From contig DASVWG010000082.1 of the NCBI GenBank assembly GCA_036389695.1, positions 1-6,094 on the forward strand: a stretch of DNA of 6,094 nucleotides, written 5' to 3'. The notes beneath the pieces were generated by a model that saw only the letters and a list, made by a program, of their open reading frames with translations, was not told the DNA's origin and searched no databases. The position numbers and the translations under genes were made by a program. This DNA comes from JALZHR01 sp036389695. GTDB lineage: Bacteria > Acidobacteriota > Blastocatellia > Pyrinomonadales > Pyrinomonadaceae. Below, one piece after another: positions 1 through 5,896 of this stretch. The first letter of the stretch is position 1. Each line of letters starts with the position of its first letter.

Positions 1-62
1 CGCGCAGACCTTATCGGGTAGAAAACCCGACGATTTGCGGACGCCGGATATTAAGAGAGATG
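1..62. other. unassigned left edge
   Basis: No gene can be supported here. Plus frame 1 reads six codons to a TAG at 19-21, which could be the last codons of a gene entering from the left, but this is too short to judge. A small perfect hairpin lies at 14-30 (TCGGGT, loop AGAAA, ACCCGA). It has no T-run after it, so it is not called a terminator. Confidence 0.3.
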
Positions 63-217
63 AGCCACGAAAGCACACGAAAAAAACACGAAAAAGAATT
101 CACAGTGATAACAGAGATGAACAGGGATATTTAAAATAAAAATAATCTTTCTTATCCCTGTAAATCCTGTTATCCCTGTATTTTTCTTTTCGTGTTCTTT
201 TCGTGTCTTTCGTGGCT
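63..217. repeat. long imperfect inverted repeat (palindromic intergenic element)
   Basis: The outer 11 bases AGCCACGAAAG (63-73) pair exactly with 207-217. Inside them, the left arm carries two ACACGAAA-type words and then GATAACAG and ACAGGGATA (121-129). The right arm carries the complements in mirror order: TATCCCTGT at 153-161, a second ATCCCTGTA at 172-180, then TTCGTGTTC and TTCGTGTC. The arms are about 70 bases each with a few mismatches and single-base indels, around an AT-rich centre at about 130-152. The right end lies 12 bases past the stop of the minus-strand gene, so a transcript of that gene could fold it as a 3' hairpin. The element has no coding capacity. It is most like a REP/MITE-type repeat that moves in trans. 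Similar word-based strings are, from memory, common between genes of environmental bacteria, but copy number could not be checked. Confidence 0.85.
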
Positions 218-229
218 AATTTTCGGCTT

Positions 230-949
230 TTAGTCCGCTTTCTGAAATTCGTAAGCGATGCGCACGTTCAGCGCGCCATTAGCAATTTCGTGGCGCACGC
301 CGACGGCTTTCATCCGCAGATTTCCGGCGTTTTGAATCGGCACGACGAACGAAACTTTTTCCAGAGGCAAAATCTGAATCGGATTTATTTTTTTATCAAT
401 CGAGCTTTGCACCACCCGCGCCAGAATGCCGCTGCCAAGCCCGCCCGCGCCGGTCAGATTCACGCCTTGAACCGTCGCGCGTCCGATGAGCGCCTGTTTC
501 TGCCGGTCGAATTCCAAATCGATGTTTGTCTCCGCCACGCCCGAAAAATCGACGCAGCCGATTAAAGGCGGATTATAACTGCCGGAAAACGCAATCGGCG
601 CGCTGATTTTCCCTTCGCGAAAACGCACGCTCGTCTTCACGCCTTCGTTTTCGCGCTTCAGTCGAATAACTTCATTACATATTCGTCCTTCGTTCTTTGT
701 CCTTCGTCCTTCGCTCGTTGTTTGCGGTTCGTTGAAACTCGAAATTAGCAAAGGACGAAGAACAAAGGACGAAGAACGAGCGTTTTGCGCTATCGGAAAC
801 TCCGGCGGAGTCGTATTTTTGAACATCGCGTCGAGCAGCGCGTCAAAAAACTGTTCGTTTAAAGTGATGGTCACTTCCGCCTGCTGCGCCTCTGCGACGG
901 AAACAAGCGCGATAAGCGAAAACGCCAGAGCGAGAATTCTTTTTTTCAT
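230..949 (-). CDS. exported small protein of unknown function, possible lipid-binding-like fold
   Basis: This is a 239-residue protein. The ATG at 949 is preferred over an in-frame ATG 36 bases upstream because AAGAGA stands about 6 bases before it and a classic signal peptide follows at once: MKKR, a hydrophobic core at about residues 5-18, and an AEA|QQ cleavage site after residue 21. The mature protein alternates hydrophobic and polar residues, as beta strands do, and has two cysteines (91 and 122) that could form a disulphide in the periplasm. The C-terminal half (about 101-239) has long amphipathic strands and a helix around VVQSSIDKKINP. This recalls periplasmic LEA/TULIP-like lipid-binding proteins, but that is a shape-based guess and no family is recognised with confidence. 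Residues 57-89 are encoded by a palindromic repeat (684-780) and are low in complexity (SSSFVLRP and SEGRRTKNEGR), unlike the rest. The reading frame survives the insertion. The gene is divergent from the propeller gene and appears to be monocistronic. Confidence 0.85.
   Translation of the reverse strand: MKKRILALAFSLIALVSVAEAQQAEVTITLNEQFFDALLDAMFKNTTPPEFPIAQNARSSSFVLRPLLISSFNEPQTTSEGRRTKNEGRICNEVIRLKRENEGVKTSVRFREGKISAPIAFSGSYNPPLIGCVDFSGVAETNIDLEFDRQKQALIGRATVQGVNLTGAGGLGSGILARVVQSSIDKKINPIQILPLEKVSFVVPIQNAGNLRMKAVGVRHEIANGALNVRIAYEFQKAD
684..780. repeat. palindromic repeat inserted in frame in the exported-protein gene
   Basis: Each arm contains two tandem 14-base units. The left arm has TCCTTCGTTCTTTG (686-699) and TCCTTCGTCCTTCG (700-713). 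The right arm has two identical copies of CAAAGGACGAAGAA (749-762 and 763-776), which are near reverse complements of the left units. A spacer of 35 bases (714-748) separates the arms. Both arms are extended by CTCG/CGAG at 714-717 and 777-780. All of it is read through in the minus-strand gene as about 33 residues with no stop codon. No target-site duplication is obvious at the edges. Confidence 0.8.
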
Positions 950-990
950 GACAAATCTCTTTTTACGGAAAAATCTACCGGGCAAAACGA

Positions 991-1019
991 ATTTAACTTT
1001 TAATAGATAAAAACGCCAA
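991..1019 (-). promoter_or_regulatory. candidate sigma-70-like promoter of the exported-protein gene
   Basis: Read on the minus strand, TTGGCG (1019-1014) and TTAAAT (996-991) are separated by exactly 17 bases. Each matches the consensus hexamer at four of six positions. Transcription would start near 984, giving a leader of about 35 bases that contains the AAGAGA ribosome site before the ATG at 949. This is a pattern match only. For the divergent plus-strand gene no convincing promoter pair was found. A weak extended -10 (TGTGATAGA, 1088-1096) lacks a good -35. Confidence 0.3.
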
Positions 1020-1137
1020 CCCGTAAGTTGCCCGCAATCGTTTCGAGGCGCGGACGCAATTAAAATTTATTTCCCTTTCGAGACATCTGTGATAGACTTG
1101 CGCTCGAAAGCCCTTCAGAAAGTATCAAATCCAGTTT

Positions 1138-1143
1138 AAGGAG
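1138..1143 (+). promoter_or_regulatory. Shine-Dalgarno site AAGGAG that fixes a GTG start
   Basis: AAGGAG stands seven bases before the GTG at 1151. There is no competing ATG in frame until residue 60, which would remove the signal peptide, so this site decides the start of the propeller gene. Confidence 0.85.
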
Positions 1144-1150
1144 CGCCGCC

Positions 1151-3268
1151 GTGAATCCATTCGACGATTTAAAAACTCGTTTCCGTAAGGCTTTCAGCCG
1201 AAAATTCAGTTTGCGATTTCTCGCTCTGGCTCTCGTCATTTGCCTGTGGCTGACGGCGAGCGCGCAAGCCGCGCCGGGCGACCTCGATACGACTTTCGGC
1301 AATGGCGGCATAACTCCGTATATCGGCATGAATCTGCTTTATGCAAACGGAATCGCTCTGCAATCCGACGGTAAAATTTTAGTCGGCGGCACGGCTCAAG
1401 TCGGCACTATACAGGCGAACAGAAGATTTGCCGTCGTTCGTTATTTGCCGAACGGCACGCTTGACACCGGTTTCGGACTAAACGGCGTCGCTTACGGCTC
1501 GCTAATTGGCTATGAAGTATTTCTGACGGACATCGCTTCGCTGCCCAACGGTAAAATTATCGCGGTCGGTTACTATTCTTTCCTGATTCCCAACACTCCG
1601 ATTAACGCGTCGGACATGATTATCGCCGTTTTTTCTCCGCAAGGTGAGCAGGAAGCGCTCTTTACGGCTCATCCGGGCGGCGGTCTTTTTTCGTTAGCCA
1701 GAGACATCGCCGTCGAGCCGGACGGAAAGTTTTTCGTCGTCGGCGAAACCGGCGGCGGTTACGAGGTTATCGTCCCTAACAAACAGGTCGTGATGAAATT
1801 TACGGAAAACGGCAGCGCCGACTCGTCGTTCGTCACCGTTGTAAGCGAAGCCGCCGCCGTCGGGCAATCGGCAGCCGCGCAGCCGGACGGAAAAGTCTTT
1901 GTCGCAGGCGGACGCGGCTTGCGACGTTATCTTGCCGACGGAAGTCTGGACACAGGCTTCGGCACAAATGGATTTGTCCTCACGCCCGCGCCGACCGTTC
2001 CCAATAATACGGGCGTCAAGCTTTCCGTGCAGCCCGACGGAAAAATCATCGGCGCGGCGACCATCAACGCAGATTTAAACATGGATTTCGCCGTCTTCCG
2101 CTATAACGCGGACGGCACGCCCGACGCGACCTTCGGCACGAACGGTCTGGTGATAACCGCCGCGACAGCCAAAGCCGATGTGGTCGAAGACTTGCTTTTA
2201 CAGTCGGACGGCAAAATCATCGTCGTCGGTTACAGTCGCGATTACCCGCTTTTCATCGTTCAACACGCGACGCTTGCCCGTTATAACCCGAACGGCTCGC
2301 TCGACACGACTTTCGGAACAGGCGGAATCGTCACCAAGCCGAACGGTTACGCGTTCTCGGACGGAATTCTCCAGCCGGACGGCAAAATTCTGGGGATGAT
2401 CGGATTCAGAGTTGTTCGCTATCTCGGCGGCGCGCCGCTCGCGCCGCGCGCCGCGAATTTCGATTTTAACGGCGACGGCTGGTCGGATTTCGCCGTCACG
2501 CGCAACGTCGACGCCAACTTAAACTGGTTTGCCATCAGCAATCCGGCGGGCGCGCTCATTGTCGAAACCGAATTTGGCTTGACCGACGATAAAATTGTCC
2601 CCGCCGATTACGACGGCGACCGCAAAACGGATGTCGCGGTCTTTCGCCCGTCGGACGGCAACTGGTATATCCTGCAAAGCGCGAACAATTCTATCGCCGC
2701 CGTCCATTTCGGACAAAACGGCGACGCGCCCGTGCCCGCCGATTACGACGGCGACGCCCGCGCCGATTTAGCCGTCTACCGTCAGGGCGTCTGGTATATC
2801 TTAAACAGCGCCAGCGACTCGTTCCGCGCCGAACAATTCGGCATTGCTTCCGATAAACCAATCATCGGAGATTTCGACGGCGACGGAAAATCCGATTTAG
2901 CCGTCTATCGCGACGGCACATGGTATGCCCAACGCAGCCAGCAGGGCTTTTTCGCCGCCCAATTCGGACTCGGTGATGACCGTCCAGTCGCTTCCGACTA
3001 CGACGGCGACGCCAAAACCGACCTCGCCGTCTTCCGCCCGTCAAACGGCACATGGTATCTGCAAAACACCAACGAAGGCTTCAAAGCCTACCAATTCGGC
3101 ATCGCCACCGACAAGCCCGTCCCCGCCGATTACAACGCCGACGGCAAAACCAACCTCGCCGTCTACCGCGACGGCATCTGGTATATCCGCCGCGAAACCG
3201 GCGATTTACAAACCGCCCATTTCGGCTACCCGACCGACCGCCCAATTCAGACCGCATTTCAGCCATAA
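1151..3268 (+). CDS. secreted double beta-propeller protein (delta-60 repeats plus FG-GAP/VCBS-type repeats)
   Basis: This is a 705-residue exported protein with a GTG start behind AAGGAG. The N-terminus is long and basic (residues 1-22), followed by a hydrophobic core (about 23-35) and an ASAQA|APGD cleavage site after residue 40. Residues 41-425 hold delta-60-type repeats. LDTTFG-like motifs start at 45, 104, 266, 324 and 384, with a degenerate one near 222. Seven [QEL]x[DN]GK motifs lie at about 71, 131, 189, 244, 294, 351 and 408, which suggests a seven-bladed propeller. Residues 437-705 hold six FG-GAP/VCBS-type units, with calcium-loop-like DxDGDxxxD cores at about 437, 486, 531, 574, 616 and 660. 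Each core after the first is followed by AV[FY]R, then a WY motif, and is preceded by [EHQ]FG. The last core reads DYNADGKTN, so it has lost acidic residues. No lipobox, sortase signal, transmembrane anchor or C-terminal sorting tag is visible. The role is unknown; such proteins are usually taken as extracellular binding or adhesion scaffolds. No enzyme motif was seen. Confidence 0.92.
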   Translation: MNPFDDLKTRFRKAFSRKFSLRFLALALVICLWLTASAQAAPGDLDTTFGNGGITPYIGMNLLYANGIALQSDGKILVGGTAQVGTIQANRRFAVVRYLPNGTLDTGFGLNGVAYGSLIGYEVFLTDIASLPNGKIIAVGYYSFLIPNTPINASDMIIAVFSPQGEQEALFTAHPGGGLFSLARDIAVEPDGKFFVVGETGGGYEVIVPNKQVVMKFTENGSADSSFVTVVSEAAAVGQSAAAQPDGKVFVAGGRGLRRYLADGSLDTGFGTNGFVLTPAPTVPNNTGVKLSVQPDGKIIGAATINADLNMDFAVFRYNADGTPDATFGTNGLVITAATAKADVVEDLLLQSDGKIIVVGYSRDYPLFIVQHATLARYNPNGSLDTTFGTGGIVTKPNGYAFSDGILQPDGKILGMIGFRVVRYLGGAPLAPRAANFDFNGDGWSDFAVTRNVDANLNWFAISNPAGALIVETEFGLTDDKIVPADYDGDRKTDVAVFRPSDGNWYILQSANNSIAAVHFGQNGDAPVPADYDGDARADLAVYRQGVWYILNSASDSFRAEQFGIASDKPIIGDFDGDGKSDLAVYRDGTWYAQRSQQGFFAAQFGLGDDRPVASDYDGDAKTDLAVFRPSNGTWYLQNTNEGFKAYQFGIATDKPVPADYNADGKTNLAVYRDGIWYIRRETGDLQTAHFGYPTDRPIQTAFQP

Positions 3269-3270
3269 AC

Positions 3271-3304
3271 AAAAAGGGCAGCCCGTCAGCTGCCCTCGAT
3301 TTCT
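3271..3304. terminator. bidirectional intrinsic terminator
   Basis: GGGCAGC (3276-3282) pairs perfectly with GCTGCCC (3289-3295) around the six-base loop CCGTCA. It begins eight bases after the stop of the propeller gene. On the plus strand the tail is a weak TCGATTTCTT. On the minus strand the stem is followed by TTTTTGTTT, a much better U-tract. It can therefore stop transcripts from both sides and is best suited to the minus-strand transcript carrying the small reading frame at 3316-3408. Confidence 0.8.
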
Positions 3305-3315
3305 TAAATTTACAT

Positions 3316-3408
3316 TCAAAGCTTACATCTTAAACTCTCGCCGCCGTCCCAGAATATTCGCCCGACCTTAAAACGTTTAACTTCAATCATCATCGCGTAT
3401 GCCACCAT
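3316..3408 (-). CDS. possible 30-residue small protein, function unknown
   Basis: The reading frame starts at an ATG at 3408 and ends at TGA (3318-3316). The peptide begins MVAYAMMIEVKRFKVG, continues with RIFWDGGE and ends in CKL. Support comes from the context. AGGAG lies seven bases before the ATG, one of the strongest ribosome sites in the window, and the stop is about 20 bases before a hairpin with a good U-tract in this orientation. The peptide is basic, has no signal peptide or membrane segment, and matches no family I recognise. It could be a genuine small protein, the surviving 5' end of a longer decayed gene, or the leader part of a small RNA. It lies about 120 bases downstream of the STAND gene on the same strand, so it may share that transcript. 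Confidence 0.4.
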   Translation of the reverse strand: MVAYAMMIEVKRFKVGRIFWDGGESLRCKL

Positions 3409-3415
3409 TGTTTTT

Positions 3416-3420
3416 CTCCT
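3416..3420 (-). promoter_or_regulatory. Shine-Dalgarno site of the small reading frame
   Basis: On the minus strand this reads AGGAG, within TTTAAAGGAG, seven bases before the ATG at 3408. It is the main reason for calling the 30-codon frame. The 118 bases between the STAND stop and this frame are AT-rich; no convincing promoter or hairpin was found in them. Confidence 0.5.
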
Positions 3421-3526
3421 TTAAATGTGTGCCATCACTTAATAAAAAGCCGTGAATATAAAGGGAAAACCGCTATGAGTTTTCGTTGTTAATATAAATG
3501 CGTCTGCGCGATTAAAATAAAATAGG

Positions 3527-5893
3527 TCAAAGGCGAATGTCAGGATTTTTTTCATCTTCCTCAAAATCTTCGACTAATTGTTTAATTTTTCCGCCAAATT
3601 CGCCCGCGTGTTTATAAATCTCCTTCCGCTTTTCAGCGGAAACTCCCTGCAACTGACGAATAATTATGTCTCGATGTTCCTTGATTTGTTTTCTAAAATG
3701 TTCGGAGAGCTCGACGCCGCGCCAGTGACCGGCAAAATCGAACGCCGCGACGACATCGCCCGCCGTCCGCTGCCAATCTTCAAGCTTGAGCAAAGCCTCA
3801 ATGCGGTTTTGGATATTCCAGATAAAACTGGGCAGGATTTGATAGCGCCCGCGCTGAAGCCAGCCCTCACGGGTCTTTTCGCTCTTATCATAGCTTTTGA
3901 TTGCTGCATCTAATTTGCCCTGAAAGTAAAGTACGTTGCCTTTATTCATATAAACGGTGGCTAAATCGTTCGAGAATTGGTCTAGCTCGAGTTCATTAAC
4001 CAAACTTTCGTAAATATTTATTGCATCGTCATAACCTATTATCGCCTCATCTAATTTATCTTGATCGTTAAGCACATTTCCTCTACCCCAATAACACATT
4101 GCTAAATCACTGATAAATCGGTCTAGCTTGAGTTCATTGACCATACGTTGGTAAATATTTATCGCATCGTCATAACTTGTTATTGCTTCATCCAATTTAC
4201 CTTGCATACGCAGTGCAACCCCTTTATTTAGGTAACTAGACGCCAAATCGCCAGCGATTTCGTCTTGTCCGAGTTCATTAACTAGATGTTCACGAATCTT
4301 TATCGCTTCTTTATAATTTGTTATCGCCTCATCTAGTTTGCCTTGCCGCTTCAGGACAATCCCTTTGTTCGTATAAACCATTGCTAAACCATTAGCGAAT
4401 CTCTCTTGTCCGGGTTTATTAATCAGACGTTCGCAAATCTCTATTGTTTCATCATAACTTGTTATTGCTTCATCCAATTTACCTTGAGAATCAAGTGCAA
4501 TGCCTTTATTGTTATTAGCCCCGGCAATGTCATATTCTAAATCTGTCCGACCATTATTAAACAACTCCCGATAAATCTTTTCAGCACATTCGGATAAATC
4601 AACGGCTTTTTGTAAAAAACCTTTATTGATGAATTCAGTGCCTTTGTTATATAAAAGCGTATTGGCATATTCGACATTGACGATGCGGCTGAAATCGGGC
4701 AAAACCTTTTTTATCTGTTTACGGAAGTAAGCGTGAAGGTCGTAATAATTTGTTCCGGTTATGTCTTTCGTCTCGGAAGCCAGACGATGTGTTTTCAAAC
4801 GATTGATGGCATTTCTCGCTCTCAGTTTGTTGTCGAAAAGAATTTCGAGGGCTTCGATTGGAAGCGGTCGGGCGAAATAGGCGAGGGCTTGCAGAAGAAG
4901 TTGGATGTCGGCGGATTGGGCTTTGATTTGGCGGGCGATGAGCGCGTTGGTGCGGCGTTCGCCCGCTTCGACTTTTTGCGTGTCGCTTTCGTATTCCTCA
5001 AAGCCCTGTTGAAAATCAGGCGTGTGCAAAACTTCCTGGAGCGTGATGCCGTCCTGCATATAACCGAGCAGAGAGTTTATCGCCTGCGGAATATACGCGA
5101 CTTTTTGCAGAAATTCGATTAACAAATCGTCGCCGACTTCGTTTAAGCCGACGCTTTCGCCTTCGGTTTTCAGCATCCGCAAAGCATCGGTTTCGGGCAA
5201 GCCTTTGTAAAGATTGTCGCCGACGGTTTCGAGTATTTTCAACTGCTGGCGGATGAAATTAACCGGCAGAGACTGCGACAGAAAAACGCCGCGCATCGAG
5301 TGATTGCCTTCAAAAAGCGCCTTGAGAAAAGCCTCGACTTCGCCGTTGATTGGCTGGTAATCGTTTTCGCCGTCGAGCCACGCTTCAAAATTGTCTAAGA
5401 TAAGCCAGACATTGCCGATGCCGCGCACATAGTGAAACAAAACTCCGTTCAGATAATCAAACGGATGACCGAAGTCCTGCGGATAGCTGAACGACAACCC
5501 GATGATGTTCGTAAATTGGCTGACAATGTCGGCAACAGATTGTGTGTGACGGCAATCAAGGCGAATAATGCGCTGCACGATTTGCCGGTAGCCGGGATAG
5601 ATAATTGTGCCGTCGCTTATGTCCTGCAAAGTCTTGCTCAGCAAAAAAGATTTGCCGAAACCGCTCGGCGCGACGATAAGGCAAAATCGCCGGTCGGCAA
5701 ACTCGCCTTTTCCGCACAAAGCGTCGCCGAGTATTTTTGCTTCCGCGTCGCGACCATAAACTTTGCCGAAACCGGCGAGATTATAAACAATCTGAGTCGC
5801 AATCGGATTTTTCGGTTCGTTGAGAAGCTGGACAATCGTGCCGAGATTTTGCTCAACGTAATTGCCTTTAATTGTGTCAATGTCGGTGGACAT
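3527..5893 (-). CDS. STAND/NLR-like NTPase with N-terminal signalling motif and C-terminal TPR array
   Basis: This is a 788-residue cytoplasmic protein. Residues 4-25 carry a short motif (IDTIKGNYVEQNLGTI) also found at the C-terminus of the protein encoded just upstream. VYGRDAE (45-51) is the usual entry to a STAND ATPase. The P-loop is APSGFGKS (75-82), with Ala at the usual first Gly. Walker B is VWLILDNFE (162-170). LSQS (205-208) sits at the sensor position without the usual Arg. AYIPQAI (266-272) resembles the GxP motif. A winged-helix-like region spans about 325-395 and ends in YYDLHAYFRKQI. TPR units with a period of 47 start at 462, 509, 556, 603 and 650, with a degenerate unit before them (about 408-445). 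A helical, charged tail (about 680-788) follows. By family knowledge, TPRs sense a ligand and the ATPase core oligomerises. A defence or programmed-death role is inferred. No Shine-Dalgarno site precedes the ATG, and the upstream stop is three bases away, so translation is probably coupled. The TPR part is much more AT-rich than the ATPase part. Confidence 0.9.
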   Translation of the reverse strand: MSTDIDTIKGNYVEQNLGTIVQLLNEPKNPIATQIVYNLAGFGKVYGRDAEAKILGDALCGKGEFADRRFCLIVAPSGFGKSFLLSKTLQDISDGTIIYPGYRQIVQRIIRLDCRHTQSVADIVSQFTNIIGLSFSYPQDFGHPFDYLNGVLFHYVRGIGNVWLILDNFEAWLDGENDYQPINGEVEAFLKALFEGNHSMRGVFLSQSLPVNFIRQQLKILETVGDNLYKGLPETDALRMLKTEGESVGLNEVGDDLLIEFLQKVAYIPQAINSLLGYMQDGITLQEVLHTPDFQQGFEEYESDTQKVEAGERRTNALIARQIKAQSADIQLLLQALAYFARPLPIEALEILFDNKLRARNAINRLKTHRLASETKDITGTNYYDLHAYFRKQIKKVLPDFSRIVNVEYANTLLYNKGTEFINKGFLQKAVDLSECAEKIYRELFNNGRTDLEYDIAGANNNKGIALDSQGKLDEAITSYDETIEICERLINKPGQERFANGLAMVYTNKGIVLKRQGKLDEAITNYKEAIKIREHLVNELGQDEIAGDLASSYLNKGVALRMQGKLDEAITSYDDAINIYQRMVNELKLDRFISDLAMCYWGRGNVLNDQDKLDEAIIGYDDAINIYESLVNELELDQFSNDLATVYMNKGNVLYFQGKLDAAIKSYDKSEKTREGWLQRGRYQILPSFIWNIQNRIEALLKLEDWQRTAGDVVAAFDFAGHWRGVELSEHFRKQIKEHRDIIIRQLQGVSAEKRKEIYKHAGEFGGKIKQLVEDFEEDEKNPDIRL
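3881..4510 (-). repeat. 141-bp tandem repeats encoding the TPR array
   Basis: There are four full units of 47 codons and a fifth partial one. The unit consensus begins with NKG, then QGKLDEAI, then YDxAIxI, then LVNEL, then DLA. A 35-base stretch at 4170-4204 is identical to 4452-4486, exactly two periods apart, and neighbouring units share long near-identical stretches. Hand counts of single lines give 33% GC at 4141-4200 and 32% at 4441-4500, against 62% at 4921-4980 in the ATPase part. DNA identity at this level suggests recent duplication or exchange between units. Confidence 0.85.
5819..5884 (-). other. N-terminal copy of the shared KGNY motif (STAND protein residues 4-25)
   Basis: The core reads IDTIKGNYVEQNLGTI. 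It lies ahead of the ATPase entry motif and is separated from it by about 20 residues, as expected for an N-terminal signalling or adaptor segment. It matches 11 of 22 positions of the motif in the upstream protein. It is rich in Asn, Gly and beta-branched residues, which suits a short beta-arch or amyloid-type segment. That structure is inference. Confidence 0.65.
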
Positions 5894-5896
5894 AAA

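Noticed and set aside
14..30. Perfect hairpin TCGGGT-AGAAA-ACCCGA near the left edge
   Set aside because: The stem is short and neither side has a T-run, so there is no support for a terminator, and no gene end can be confirmed.
203..565. Plus-strand frame of 120 codons over the exported-protein gene
   Set aside because: It lies antisense to a gene with signal peptide, ribosome site and plausible protein composition. It starts inside the palindromic repeat and has no good ribosome site.
63..780. CRISPR array or tandem-repeat locus
   Set aside because: The repeats are mirrored pairs of short words with no regular repeat-spacer alternation and no cas genes.
1068..1096. Extended -10 promoter (TGTGATAGA) for the propeller gene
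   Set aside because: Only three of six bases of the -10 hexamer match, and the -35 position reads TATTTC, so the support is too weak to annotate.
2925..3371. Plus-strand frames rich in Pro, Thr, Ser or Arg over the end of the propeller gene
   Set aside because: The biased composition comes from reading the DNA repeats of the FG-GAP-type units in the wrong frame.
3421..3526. Promoter or RNA gene in the AT-rich gap after the STAND gene
   Set aside because: A TTGACC on the minus strand overlaps the STAND stop, but no -10 lies at suitable spacing. No tRNA-like or riboswitch-like fold was seen.
4733..5122. Plus-strand frames inside the STAND gene, also at 3578-3913 and 5432-5902
   Set aside because: They are antisense to well-supported STAND motifs and show no ribosome site or recognisable domain.
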